Source: Pseudoalteromonas luteoviolacea
GTDB lineage: Bacteria > Pseudomonadota > Gammaproteobacteria > Enterobacterales > Alteromonadaceae
Reading direction: 5' to 3'
Assembly: GCF_018100925.1 (NCBI RefSeq)
Contig: NZ_JAGJEH010000001.1
Coordinates: 62,001-126,000 of the forward strand
DNA: 64,000 bases
The notes beneath the pieces were generated by a model. The model saw only the letters and a list, made by a program, of their open reading frames with translations, had not been told where the DNA came from and did not search any database. Position 1 is the stretch's first letter; each line of letters starts with the position of its first letter. The position numbers were made by a program, and so were the translations under genes. This document shows positions 1 to 8,165 of this stretch, piece after piece.

Positions 1-432
1 TCAGGTATTTTGAACAACTATCCAAGAGATTGGGCCGATTATCCAGGTACCAAAGTCACTTATTTACAGGGGTTTTTAGAGCAATATGGCAAGACGCGGA
101 GCATTACGCTAAGCAAAAAAATGGATGGGGCCGACAGCATGGATGAGAGGCGCGCTCAGTTGTTTAATCATGTTAAGACGTACATTGCCAGTGGGATCCC
201 GGTAATTGTCTTTCAATATTGGGAGTTACCTAAATCGCAAAGCCATTATCGTGTGGTGGTTGGCTACGATGAGGCTAAGCGTTTAGTTTACTTAAATGAT
301 GCAAAGCGGGCGCGGCGTGTTGTACAAACTTATGAAGAGTTTTTAAACTTATGGAATGTAGAGCACCCAAGATTGCGTTATTACGCCGTTGCTTTTAATA
401 CTGAGCGTAAAAAAATTCAAATTCAGCTATAA
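1..432 (+). CDS. C39-like cysteine peptidase domain protein, C-terminal part
   Basis: The reading frame is open from the first base, so the true start lies upstream of the window. The visible 143 residues resemble the end of a peptidase C39-like (papain-fold) domain. A hydrophobic strand (GIPVIVFQYW) is followed by SHYRVVVGYD, which would supply the catalytic His, and by LND, which would supply the Asp/Asn. The Cys-containing N-terminal half is not in view, so activity cannot be judged. Such domains occur in bacteriocin-processing transporters and in stand-alone secreted proteins. No ABC segment is visible here, so a stand-alone protein is more likely. The family call is inferred from motif shape only. 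Confidence 0.6.
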   Translation, partial: SGILNNYPRDWADYPGTKVTYLQGFLEQYGKTRSITLSKKMDGADSMDERRAQLFNHVKTYIASGIPVIVFQYWELPKSQSHYRVVVGYDEAKRLVYLNDAKRARRVVQTYEEFLNLWNVEHPRLRYYAVAFNTERKKIQIQL

Positions 433-496
433 ATATAGTTGGGCGGTGCCTTGGGGGGACTGACGGTAAACTTTGAATGGGTTAGTGAGGAATATC

Positions 497-946
497 ATGA
501 TCAGAAAAGGTCGTTCATCAGATATTGAGTCAGTTTTGCTGGTTTGGCTTGCTGCTTCTCAGCAAGCTCATCACTTTGTACCTGAAAGTTTTTGGCGTGA
601 CCATCAAGATACCATGAGGCATGTCTATTTACCCAGTTCAGATAATTATGTGTATCTGGACAACCATGAAATTATCGGCTTTTATGCGCTAGTTGAAAAT
701 ACCTTAGCTGCGATTTTTGTACTGCCAGAAAAACAGGGACGAGGCGTGGGTAAACGGCTGATCGCAGATGCAAAATCACGTTGTAATAATTTGGAACTGT
801 CAGTTTATAAACGCAATATTGCCAGCGTGGCGTTTTATCAGCGACAAGGTTTTGAAATTATTGGTGAAGAAGAAGACCCAATGACAGGTCAGAATCAATA
901 TATTATGTGTTGGCAGTGTGAGCAGGTCATTGACGCGGAGCAATAG
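497..946 (+). CDS. GNAT family N-acetyltransferase (YjaB-like)
   Basis: This 149-residue protein is a single GNAT domain. The acetyl-CoA pyrophosphate-binding motif Q-G-R-G-V-G-K lies near residue 86, and the SVAFYQRQGF motif typical of the family C-terminus is near residue 118. Its length and layout resemble Escherichia coli YjaB. I chose the ATG at 497 because GAGGA lies just upstream; a TTG at 473 would add eight residues without a better ribosome site. The acceptor substrate is unknown. It stands alone after the C39-like gene. Confidence 0.8.
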   Translation: MIRKGRSSDIESVLLVWLAASQQAHHFVPESFWRDHQDTMRHVYLPSSDNYVYLDNHEIIGFYALVENTLAAIFVLPEKQGRGVGKRLIADAKSRCNNLELSVYKRNIASVAFYQRQGFEIIGEEEDPMTGQNQYIMCWQCEQVIDAEQ

Positions 947-1289
947 CTGTGTAAACAGAGATACTTTAAATAAAAGCAGCCAAAGAGCTTGGTGTCTAAA
1001 GGCCACTTGGTTGTTACATAGCACAGTTGTATTGGTTGTTGTTTGTATAGCCAGCTTGATGGTTGTTATTTTTGACTTTCCTTTTGGGTTGATAGTGCCA
1101 TTGAGTTTGCTTGTTACTCCTGTGGTACCAAATTTCAGCGCAATGATAACTCGCAGCGCCGAGCTTCGAGCTTGTCAGCCGAATGGTTTTTTTAGTGTAT
1201 GTTCGAAAAAGGAACGAGATAAATACGGGCCATTTCGAGCAAAGCGACGTCGACAGCAGCATATACGCGCAAGTAAAAACTGGTTTTGA
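918..1289 (+). CDS. possible small membrane protein
   Basis: This is a 123-codon frame beginning at GTG and overlapping the end of the acetyltransferase gene by 29 bases. It encodes a basic N-terminus, about 35 hydrophobic residues that could form one or two membrane segments, and a very basic tail (KKERDKYGPFRAKRRRQQ). The hydrophobic-then-basic pattern is the only support. There is no clear ribosome site and I do not recognise the family. It may be a chance frame. Confidence 0.28.
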   Translation: MSRSLTRSNSCVNRDTLNKSSQRAWCLKATWLLHSTVVLVVVCIASLMVVIFDFPFGLIVPLSLLVTPVVPNFSAMITRSAELRACQPNGFFSVCSKKERDKYGPFRAKRRRQQHIRASKNWF

Positions 1290-1421
1290 GTTCTAGTGGT
1301 TTGATATGCAAAAAGAATTGTAGTTATGTTGAATCGCGGACACTTTGTGGCCAAAAAATACGGATAGTCTAAACTACAACAAAAGTTCTGGATAATATTT
1401 AAACTATTTTGGTAAAAATGC

Positions 1422-1449
1422 TCGACAATAAAGATTTTCAGTGTATTAT
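1422..1449 (+). promoter_or_regulatory. predicted promoter of the cold-shock gene
   Basis: A TCGACA -35-like box and a TATTAT -10-like box are separated by 16 bases. This would place transcription start near 1456 and leave an untranslated leader of about 130 bases before the cold-shock gene. Long leaders are typical of cspA-type genes, where they mediate temperature-dependent stability and translation. The promoter is a prediction by eye. Confidence 0.4.
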
Positions 1450-1586
1450 ACGCCGCGTATGAAGATATTTGATTTATTTGTTGTTTGCGTTAGTTTCTGT
1501 TTTTGTCATAAAACCTAATTTTAGCCACTCACTTTACTTCCGATACTGTACACATTTTTTTTAATTTTAATATAAATAGGTAATTT

Positions 1587-1796
1587 ATGTCTCAAGTAAC
1601 AGGCACTGTAAAATGGTTTAACGAGTCAAAAGGTTTTGGCTTTATCGCACAAGAAAATGGTAACGACGACGTATTTGTTCACTTCAGAGCTATCCAGTCT
1701 GAAGGTTTCCGTACTTTGACTGAAGGTCAAAAAGTTAGCTTTACAGTAACTCAGGGCGCTAAAGGTCCTCAGGCTGAAAACGTAACTGTACTTTAA
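1587..1796 (+). CDS. cold-shock protein, CspA family
   Basis: This 69-residue protein is a complete cold-shock domain. It carries both nucleic-acid-binding motifs, RNP1 (KGFGFI, about residue 15) and RNP2 (DVFVHF, about residue 29), and the usual TGTVKWFN opening. Family members bind single-stranded RNA and DNA and act as RNA chaperones in the cytoplasm. The gene is monocistronic, with a long AT-rich leader and its own terminator hairpin. Which paralogue it is, and whether it is cold-induced, cannot be told from sequence. Confidence 0.97.
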   Translation: MSQVTGTVKWFNESKGFGFIAQENGNDDVFVHFRAIQSEGFRTLTEGQKVSFTVTQGAKGPQAENVTVL

Positions 1797-1808
1797 TCAG
1801 TTATGTCG

Positions 1809-1839
1809 AGGTGCGGCGAATCGCTGCACCTTGTTGTTT
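1809..1839 (+). terminator. rho-independent terminator of the cold-shock gene
   Basis: AGGTGC pairs with GCACCT, extended by GCG/CGC around a three-base loop, and is followed by a T-rich stretch. It begins 13 bases after the stop codon. Confidence 0.8.
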
Positions 1840-2250
1840 AATCTGCAAATCTTTCTCCTACCTTGCCAGCCAACATCGGCTTAAACCTCTCTATAATACC
1901 CAAATCGTTTTACATTCTCCTGAAAATATAGTTTTTATAACTGACGTGTAAGATATTGCTACGATTTCTTGATATGTCTGTTTATCGCTCAATTGCATTT
2001 ATTTGTTAATTCACAACAGAGCTCAAAGCTGCGATACAAATAGTGGCTCTTTGTTTTATAAGAAAAAATTCAGCCATGGCCTATGATGTTGTCCTTTTCC
2101 AAACCCGTACCTAGGTGTTTATTCAAGTGCAGCTACGAAGTGCGCTGTACTTCACCTTTGTAACGCCTCATTTCTTATCTCGATTTATGTATTTTTACTT
2201 TGTGTTATCGGGTACAGTGATAACCTGTTAAAAACAAAGGAATCAAGAAA
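1840..2250. other. intergenic stretch, no gene seen
   Basis: About 410 bases between the cold-shock terminator and the PhzF-type gene. I see no convincing coding frame, RNA gene or repeat. The last 60 bases are AT-rich and probably hold the promoter of the next gene. Confidence 0.5.
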
Positions 2251-3051
2251 GTGGCTAAGCTACCAATTTATGTGGTTGATGCATTTACCAGTACCCAATT
2301 TAAAGGCAATTCGGCTGCTGTTGTGCCATTAGAAGCTTGGATAAGCGAAGAGTTAATGCAAAATATTGCAGCTGAAAACAACCTATCGGAAACCGCATTT
2401 ATTGTGCGCGGCGGCTCAAACAGTTATCAGATCCGCTGGTTTTCTCCGTTAACCGAAATTGCCTTTTGTGGTCATGCTACGCTCGCGACAGCGTTTGTAT
2501 TATTTAATCATTTAGGCTTGAGCAGTTCTGTCGAGTTTACAACGCAAACAGTTGGCAGCTTAACAGTAACACAGCTCAGTAATGGGAAATTGGAAATGAA
2601 CTTTCCGATGCAAATGCCTGAGCCGCTATCTGAAGTGCCAAGCGCACTATTAAAGGGATTATCTATCGAGCCTCAAGAGATACTACAAAATCGCCAAGCG
2701 TATTTTGCGATTTACGATACTGAGACAGACGTAAAACAAGTAAAATATGATGCTCAGCTGCTTAAGATGCTAGCCCCATTAGATGTTGTAGTGAGTGCAC
2801 CTGGAGTCGATGATGACTTTGTGTCGCGCTATTTTTGGCCTGCCAATGGAGGAGAGGAAGATCCTGTTACTGGGTCTATTCATACCGGCCTTGCTCCTTT
2901 TTGGGCAAAAAAACTCGACAAACACGTATTGCATGCCTTTCAAGCCTCAGAGCGAGGGGGACATCTTGTGTGTGAAGTCGACTTTTTAGCTCAGCGCGTC
3001 ACAGTTATCGGTGAAGCGGTGCTATATCTGCAAGGCCACATAACTGTGTAA
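2251..3051 (+). CDS. PhzF family isomerase/epimerase
   Basis: This 266-residue protein has the full PhzF fold signature. It opens with the VVDAFTSTQFKGNSAAVV strand. NNLSETAF follows with the catalytic Glu near residue 47, then FCGHATLATAF near residue 75. The second half carries GGEEDPVTGSIHTGL. Named members isomerise dihydro-3-hydroxyanthranilate in phenazine synthesis, but most stand-alone homologues (YddE type) have no known substrate. No phenazine genes are nearby, so a phenazine role is not supported. Start is GTG at 2251, with AAAGGA ten bases upstream. Confidence 0.9.
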   Translation: MAKLPIYVVDAFTSTQFKGNSAAVVPLEAWISEELMQNIAAENNLSETAFIVRGGSNSYQIRWFSPLTEIAFCGHATLATAFVLFNHLGLSSSVEFTTQTVGSLTVTQLSNGKLEMNFPMQMPEPLSEVPSALLKGLSIEPQEILQNRQAYFAIYDTETDVKQVKYDAQLLKMLAPLDVVVSAPGVDDDFVSRYFWPANGGEEDPVTGSIHTGLAPFWAKKLDKHVLHAFQASERGGHLVCEVDFLAQRVTVIGEAVLYLQGHITV

Positions 3052-3062
3052 CACTATTAATT

Positions 3063-3557
3063 ATGACGTCACGTTGTGAGGAAATTACCTTGATACATAA
3101 ACAAAGATTAGCGGTACTTGGATTGATTTTTGTGGCCTTGATGGCCGCTGTGACTGTGATTGCACATATGTCTTGTATTTGGTTGGGGGAGGCGTGTTAC
3201 CGTGCGCAGCTTGCTCCAAATGTGCTTGTGGAATCTGCTAAAAATGGCACGTGGCTAGCGCCTGTAGCGACCGTTGGTATCTCTTTGCTTTTTGCAATAT
3301 GTGGTGCGTATGCGCTAGCCGGGGCGGGCTTAATACGGCGTTTACCGCTCACTTATTTGGCCTTAGTGGTGATTGGAATATTGTGTGCGATTCGAGGTCT
3401 TGCTGGCTTGGTGTTGAGCATAGTGTTTATTGATATGGTTACAGTATTTTCTGTTATAGCCAGTGCAATTTGGTTTATGTGCGGCCTTATGACCTGTTTG
3501 GCTTTAAAATGGGTGCCAAATATTAAAATGACACCCGCAAACACTACAAGTACTTAA
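3063..3557 (+). CDS. inner-membrane protein of unknown function
   Basis: This 164-residue protein has four hydrophobic segments (about residues 17-37, 66-88, 95-118 and 122-147). A short loop after the first contains two Cys residues (SCIWLGEACY). I do not recognise the family. It begins 11 bases after the PhzF-type gene and is probably co-transcribed with it. Its last 14 bases overlap the convergent DUF1624-like gene. Confidence 0.6.
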   Translation: MTSRCEEITLIHKQRLAVLGLIFVALMAAVTVIAHMSCIWLGEACYRAQLAPNVLVESAKNGTWLAPVATVGISLLFAICGAYALAGAGLIRRLPLTYLALVVIGILCAIRGLAGLVLSIVFIDMVTVFSVIASAIWFMCGLMTCLALKWVPNIKMTPANTTST

Positions 3558-4719
3558 GCAAAGGGCTGTGGTGGGTTCGTTTTAACGCCAAATAGTATTT
3601 ACAAGGTATATACAATGCCAATGTAATGACGACCCATGCTATGTAGGCAACCCATAGACTAGGTTCATAGCTAGTGGGCCAATCAGGTGGCGTGCTAAAA
3701 AAGTCTATGGTTTGACCATAGGTTAACTGACTATATATTTGTGCGCTGAGGTTAATAACTGGAATATGGAGTAAATAGTAAAACAGTGGCACGCCACCTA
3801 GTATTTTCAATCCATTGAGCCAGTTAAGAGAGTAGCTGCGTGTTTGTGCGTACTCAAGTGAAGCCAAAATTAGTAGGCCTGGGCCAATTGTCATCAGCAA
3901 ATATACTAAAGAGGGTGGGTATTTACTGTTGTTGAGTAGGGACATGATAGAGGTGACCAATGAAGGGTCGGGCACAAATAAGTTAGGCTCACCATAAATA
4001 TTACCTAGCTTCAAAAGTACAAATACAACAATAGTGATGCCACCGAGTGTGGCAAACACCTTGTATCTCAGGCTCGCATTGAGTTTAAACAAATTGCCGC
4101 AGCAATAGCCTAACGACATGACCGCAAACCATGGAATTAAAGGGTACAGCGCGAATATTTGAAGCCGATCTGAGAGGTTAAATGTGGTGGGGCTGTGCAG
4201 TAAATGCCATAGCCAAGTCAAATCTTGCCCAACCCAATTCAGAATGGCGTGATCATTCAGAGCGTTATGTGTGATGATTACAAAAAACGATAATAAACAG
4301 AGCAAATTATAGGGTAAATAAATCATCCCAGCCAAGACAATCATAGAGCAACCAATTACCCAAATCACCTGCAAAAAAACCACGTCATAACCAAACTGCC
4401 AGCTAAAATTTACCACCGTAAGTTCTAGTAAAATCAGCCAACTCCCGCGACTGAGCAGGTAATTTCGTAAAACCTTTTTAGACTGAACCTGTTGGCCGTA
4501 TAAATATGCGCTGATCCCCGTTAAAAATATAAATAAGGGGGCACAAAAGTGTGTTACCCAACGAGTTAAAAACCATGCCAGCGTTGTTTGGTCTAAATCG
4601 GTGGGGGAAAATGGGGTTTCGGCCCAATAGCGCCGGGTGTGGTCAAGCGCCATAAGGACAATAATTAAGCCTCTGAGAATATCTAGAGAGTACAGTCTAT
4701 CTATCTTTGCCACGTACAC
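3544..4719 (-). CDS. DUF1624 (heparan-alpha-glucosaminide N-acetyltransferase-like) membrane protein
   Basis: This 391-residue polytopic membrane protein opens with RLYSLDILRGLIIVLMALDHTR. That is the hallmark of the DUF1624/acyltransferase-3-like superfamily, where the conserved Asp and His lie in the first helix. About ten hydrophobic segments follow, including LFIFLTGISAYLYG. Related proteins move acyl groups across the membrane onto sugars, but no bacterial substrate is established for this group. Start is GTG at 4719. Confidence 0.75.
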   Translation of the reverse strand: MYVAKIDRLYSLDILRGLIIVLMALDHTRRYWAETPFSPTDLDQTTLAWFLTRWVTHFCAPLFIFLTGISAYLYGQQVQSKKVLRNYLLSRGSWLILLELTVVNFSWQFGYDVVFLQVIWVIGCSMIVLAGMIYLPYNLLCLLSFFVIITHNALNDHAILNWVGQDLTWLWHLLHSPTTFNLSDRLQIFALYPLIPWFAVMSLGYCCGNLFKLNASLRYKVFATLGGITIVVFVLLKLGNIYGEPNLFVPDPSLVTSIMSLLNNSKYPPSLVYLLMTIGPGLLILASLEYAQTRSYSLNWLNGLKILGGVPLFYYLLHIPVINLSAQIYSQLTYGQTIDFFSTPPDWPTSYEPSLWVAYIAWVVITLALYIPCKYYLALKRTHHSPLLKYL

Positions 4720-4805
4720 TGTCTTATTGTGAATTTAATGTTAACTAACTTTAGTTCAATTTCACAATGTGTGCGGCTTATTGGAGAGAAAGAGTGTCTC
4801 TTTTC

Positions 4806-5777
4806 TTACACTTGGTCTAATTGCTCACGAAAAGCGGAGACAGATTTACCAAAATGACGCTTAAACTGTTTAGATAGTGCTTGTGGATCTCGGTAGCCAA
4901 CGGAGGTAGCGATATCGGCGAAGTGTTTATTAGAGTAAATTAGTTGCTCTTTGGCTTTTTCAAGACGTAACAAGCGGATATAGTCAAATGGCGTCATGCC
5001 GATTGCAGATTTAAAACGCCGGATCAGCGTGCGGTCTGATACACAGGCTATTTCGGCCAACGCTTTAAGCGTAAAGTTGGTCTTTAATTGCGCCTTGATG
5101 TGGATTTGTGCTGCTTGAACAGCAGTGTCTTTATGTGAATCGAGCGCGCTGCTTATCATAAATGCAGTTTGGCGCAATTGCGGCTCAGGTATTGCCAACC
5201 AGCTCATAACTTGCTGGGCAATATCATCTCCTATTTGTCGTTTAATGAGCGCTAACATTACATACATATAACTATGGGCAGCACCCGCGGTATAGAGTTT
5301 TTGGTCGCACAGATAGATGGGTGATGTATCTAAGTTAAGTTCTGGAAAATAGCGATTAAAAAATGCCTCTAGCCACCAGCTGGCAGTAATACGCTGTTTA
5401 TCCAACAAGCCAAGCGCCGCTGCATAGGCAACACCACAACACCCAGCGACCAAGGTTGGCGGAGAAATACCTTTTAGTTTTTTACTCAATAATGATGCAT
5501 AGGCGCTTAATGTACGGCATTCCTGCCAAAGGCGTTTATCTCCTTGGTATTGGCTACCGATAATAATTAAAACATCAAAGTGATCAAGCTCGCTTAGCGT
5601 GCAGTCCACATTAAACGACAAGCCTTGGCTGCTGACGATACGATCATCACCTAGTGACACAATTTGCCATTGGTAGAAGGTTGTTCTCATAACTCGGTTA
5701 GCCACATTTAATACATCGATAATGCCAGTAAGTGCACTGGCCATCACTCCTTGCTGACATAGGATCGCTACCTTCAT
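4806..5777 (-). CDS. GlxA-type AraC family transcriptional regulator
   Basis: The N-terminal 190 residues form a DJ-1/PfpI-like domain (VAILCQQGVMASALTGIIDVLNVAN; VAGCCGVAYAAALGLLD near residue 112). The last 100 residues are an AraC double helix-turn-helix (LAEIACVSDRTLIRRFKSAIG; IATSVGYRDPQALSKQFKRHFG). This is the GlxA/FtrA architecture, in which the first domain senses a ligand rather than acting as an amidase. It is divergent from the MAPEG gene 96 bases away, which it may control. Confidence 0.88.
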   Translation of the reverse strand: MKVAILCQQGVMASALTGIIDVLNVANRVMRTTFYQWQIVSLGDDRIVSSQGLSFNVDCTLSELDHFDVLIIIGSQYQGDKRLWQECRTLSAYASLLSKKLKGISPPTLVAGCCGVAYAAALGLLDKQRITASWWLEAFFNRYFPELNLDTSPIYLCDQKLYTAGAAHSYMYVMLALIKRQIGDDIAQQVMSWLAIPEPQLRQTAFMISSALDSHKDTAVQAAQIHIKAQLKTNFTLKALAEIACVSDRTLIRRFKSAIGMTPFDYIRLLRLEKAKEQLIYSNKHFADIATSVGYRDPQALSKQFKRHFGKSVSAFREQLDQV

Positions 5778-5873
5778 GTCGTTTTCACCTTTGAAGTTGT
5801 CATTAGTGACACTTTAGGGAGCGGGAAGCCTTCTGTAAAGTGACACTACTCTGATCTTTTAAAGGAAATAGTT

Positions 5874-6287
5874 ATGTGGATCCATTACCCCATTTTTGCA
5901 TTGGTACTGTTATTTCTATGGCTTTGGCTAGCGACAGCAAGTTTAAGAATAACGGCAGTAAAAAGAGGCGAGCTTTCACTAAAAGCCGTTAATTATGTGC
6001 TAAAGGATGAAATGAACAACAGAACTCGATTGTATGGTAATAGCTATGACAACCAATACCAGCAACCGATTTTATTTATTTGTCTGTTAGCACTGCTGCA
6101 TATAGAGTCTATCGCTGGCATTGGTTGGTACATATTGGCGCTTATTTTTGTTGTGTCTCGATATTGGCATTGCTATGAACATATTCGCTCAACCAATATC
6201 CGAAAGCGCACTGTGGCATTTGCATTGTCTAGCTTAAGTTTATTTGGCGGGTGGATAGCTTGGTTTGCTCTAATGAGTATAAGTTGA
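5874..6287 (+). CDS. MAPEG family membrane protein
   Basis: This 137-residue protein has four hydrophobic segments and the MAPEG pattern of an N-terminal helix, a polar loop (NYVLKDEMNNRTRLYGNSYDNQYQQPILF) and a tyrosine- and histidine-rich segment (SRYWHCYEHIRSTNIRKR). Eukaryotic MAPEG proteins are glutathione transferases or eicosanoid enzymes; bacterial members are mostly uncharacterised. AAAGGA precedes the ATG. Its position beside a divergent GlxA-type regulator suggests regulation by it. Confidence 0.8.
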   Translation: MWIHYPIFALVLLFLWLWLATASLRITAVKRGELSLKAVNYVLKDEMNNRTRLYGNSYDNQYQQPILFICLLALLHIESIAGIGWYILALIFVVSRYWHCYEHIRSTNIRKRTVAFALSSLSLFGGWIAWFALMSIS

Positions 6288-6305
6288 AATGAGTTGATAT
6301 ATAAA

Positions 6306-6329
6306 AAAGCAAGGCAATTGCCTTGCTTT
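6306..6329. terminator. bidirectional terminator hairpin
   Basis: A perfect 12+12 base palindrome (AAAGCAAGGCAA and its complement) lies between the ends of the MAPEG gene and the convergent esterase gene. The flanking A and T runs suit termination in both directions. Confidence 0.75.
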
Positions 6330-6397
6330 GGTTGGTATCATTGTTTGCCACAAATTAACTGCTGTGGCGCAGTGAGATTGAAATTTATAGGGCTAGG

Positions 6398-7867
6398 TTA
6401 TTTCAACCATTCAATCATGTTGTCCATCAATGCCTGTGTAGCTATAAGCCCATCTTGACCGCCGACGTCACACAAACCTAAGCCACATCCATCAAAGTGG
6501 TGTTCCGCTTTTTCTAATAAATGCAATTCGCTGCCCTCACGGCACTGTATTTGAGCATATTGTTTCGTGAAAGCGAGCTCATTTGCCTGTGCTGGGCCTG
6601 ATGAAATATTGCCAGCTAATGCGTTACACAGTCGTAGAGACTGAGTTGGAGAAACGATGGTATCCGCCATTCCGTGACTAATAAACATATCGGGTGCAAG
6701 GTGCGGTGCTTGCTCAATGGCTTCTAACAAACTGTTGTTGACGATCACAGGTTCATTGCCAGTCAAATCTTGCCAGCGTTCTTTACCAGATAAGGTTGCT
6801 ATCATCCATTCAATATAGCCATGAACATAACTACCGTCTTGGACCTCTTTAAGTTGATGTGCAAAATCTGGCACTGGGAACATTGGCGCTATTTTGTCTA
6901 CTTTGGTAGGGAATTGCTGAGATAACCACACAGCCATGTGCCCGCCAGCTGATTGACCTGTAATTCGCAGTGACTTTTCGCTGGTTGTATAGTGAGCATT
7001 GTTCGCTTGTACCCACAAAAATGCGTCGCGAATATCTTGCTTGCTGTCTTCAATATTTACTCGGTTGCATGCAGGTCCAGCTTCTATGTTTTCAACCAAA
7101 CGATAAAATGGCATATATACAACAAATCCAGCGTCTGTAAAATGGGCTATTTGTGCTTCAGCTGTGCGAGCTGTACCGAGTCTCTCTAGCCATCCGCCAC
7201 CGTGGATCATCATAATTGGAGTTGCGTTGTGATTGTTGGCGTTTTTGTACACCCGCATTTCCAAGTGGCAACTTCCGCGCTCATTGTAGGTTGTTTTATA
7301 AGTTGTTCGCTGCACTAATGGCGTCTCGGCAAAGCTGTGCGGTTTTGTTGTAATTGGCAATGTGGCGCTATAGCCAGGCATCCATGCGTCATGAACATAA
7401 TTGAGATCTTCACTGTTGCCGTAGCGCTCAGCGCGAAAATCAAATTCTCTCAGACAAAACTCGGTATCAGACTCATTTTTGTACTCAATTGTGGTTGTAC
7501 ACTGCGCATCTGTGTAATACCAGCTTCTGTGTGCACTATCTGCGGACAGTACTTTACACTGACCGTCTTGGCTATACAGCTTCGGTAATAAGCTTGTAGC
7601 AGGTTTGCTGGCCACAGCTGCAAAGCAGTAGCTTGCGCCTTGTAAAATGCCTGCAATTTCTGGAGATCCGCTATTTAGCATATCCCGCAATGCAGCATCG
7701 TGGTGCTGAAAATAGCCCATTGATGCTTCAAGTGGTGAGCTTCCGTGTGTAGGCTTGCCTTCTAAATAGTGTGTGAGCAGTGCTTGTGGATCTGGGAATA
7801 TTGATGCACTTGCAATAGATGAGGCGGACAAGGCGAGACAGCCAAGTAAGTTTGATACATGTTTCAT
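6398..7867 (-). CDS. secreted alpha/beta-hydrolase (esterase/lipase-like)
   Basis: A 489-residue protein with an N-terminal signal peptide (about residues 1-22). The second half is an alpha/beta-hydrolase of the hormone-sensitive-lipase/carboxylesterase type. It has the oxyanion motif HGGGW near residue 222 and the nucleophile elbow GQSAGGH with Ser306. A likely catalytic Asp lies in MADTIVSP and the His in AEHHFDGC. The first 190 residues are not recognised; they contain several Cys residues and may form disulfides outside the cell. The substrate is unknown. Confidence 0.8.
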   Translation of the reverse strand: MKHVSNLLGCLALSASSIASASIFPDPQALLTHYLEGKPTHGSSPLEASMGYFQHHDAALRDMLNSGSPEIAGILQGASYCFAAVASKPATSLLPKLYSQDGQCKVLSADSAHRSWYYTDAQCTTTIEYKNESDTEFCLREFDFRAERYGNSEDLNYVHDAWMPGYSATLPITTKPHSFAETPLVQRTTYKTTYNERGSCHLEMRVYKNANNHNATPIMMIHGGGWLERLGTARTAEAQIAHFTDAGFVVYMPFYRLVENIEAGPACNRVNIEDSKQDIRDAFLWVQANNAHYTTSEKSLRITGQSAGGHMAVWLSQQFPTKVDKIAPMFPVPDFAHQLKEVQDGSYVHGYIEWMIATLSGKERWQDLTGNEPVIVNNSLLEAIEQAPHLAPDMFISHGMADTIVSPTQSLRLCNALAGNISSGPAQANELAFTKQYAQIQCREGSELHLLEKAEHHFDGCGLGLCDVGGQDGLIATQALMDNMIEWLK

Positions 7868-8165
7868 AAAGGTTCCTTGTTGACATACTAAAAGTAAAGA
7901 CGTGTATTTATTTCATATATTTAGATGTTTTTGGATGTTTCACGAGAATGTAACAAGGTGTAACTGGTTTTGCTTGAGTTAGCCAGATCATAAAGTTGTA
8001 ATTATATGAATAATAAAAGGAGTTTTAGAATTGTATTTTTTTATTCAAAAATAAATTTTGGTGAATTTTTTGTGTCTTAAGTGTTATTTTTATTCCTTTT
8101 TTGTGTTTATACTGAGAGCAAAGTTTTTGGGTACAATTGTTAAAACAAACAGTAAGTAGCGATTT

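Noticed and set aside
1014..1262. Minus-strand frame of 82 codons opposite the possible small membrane protein
   Set aside because: No ribosome site, odd composition and no recognisable pattern; a shadow of the plus strand.
2251..3051. Phenazine biosynthesis locus
   Set aside because: Only a PhzF-type gene is present; none of the other phz genes is nearby, and stand-alone PhzF homologues are common.
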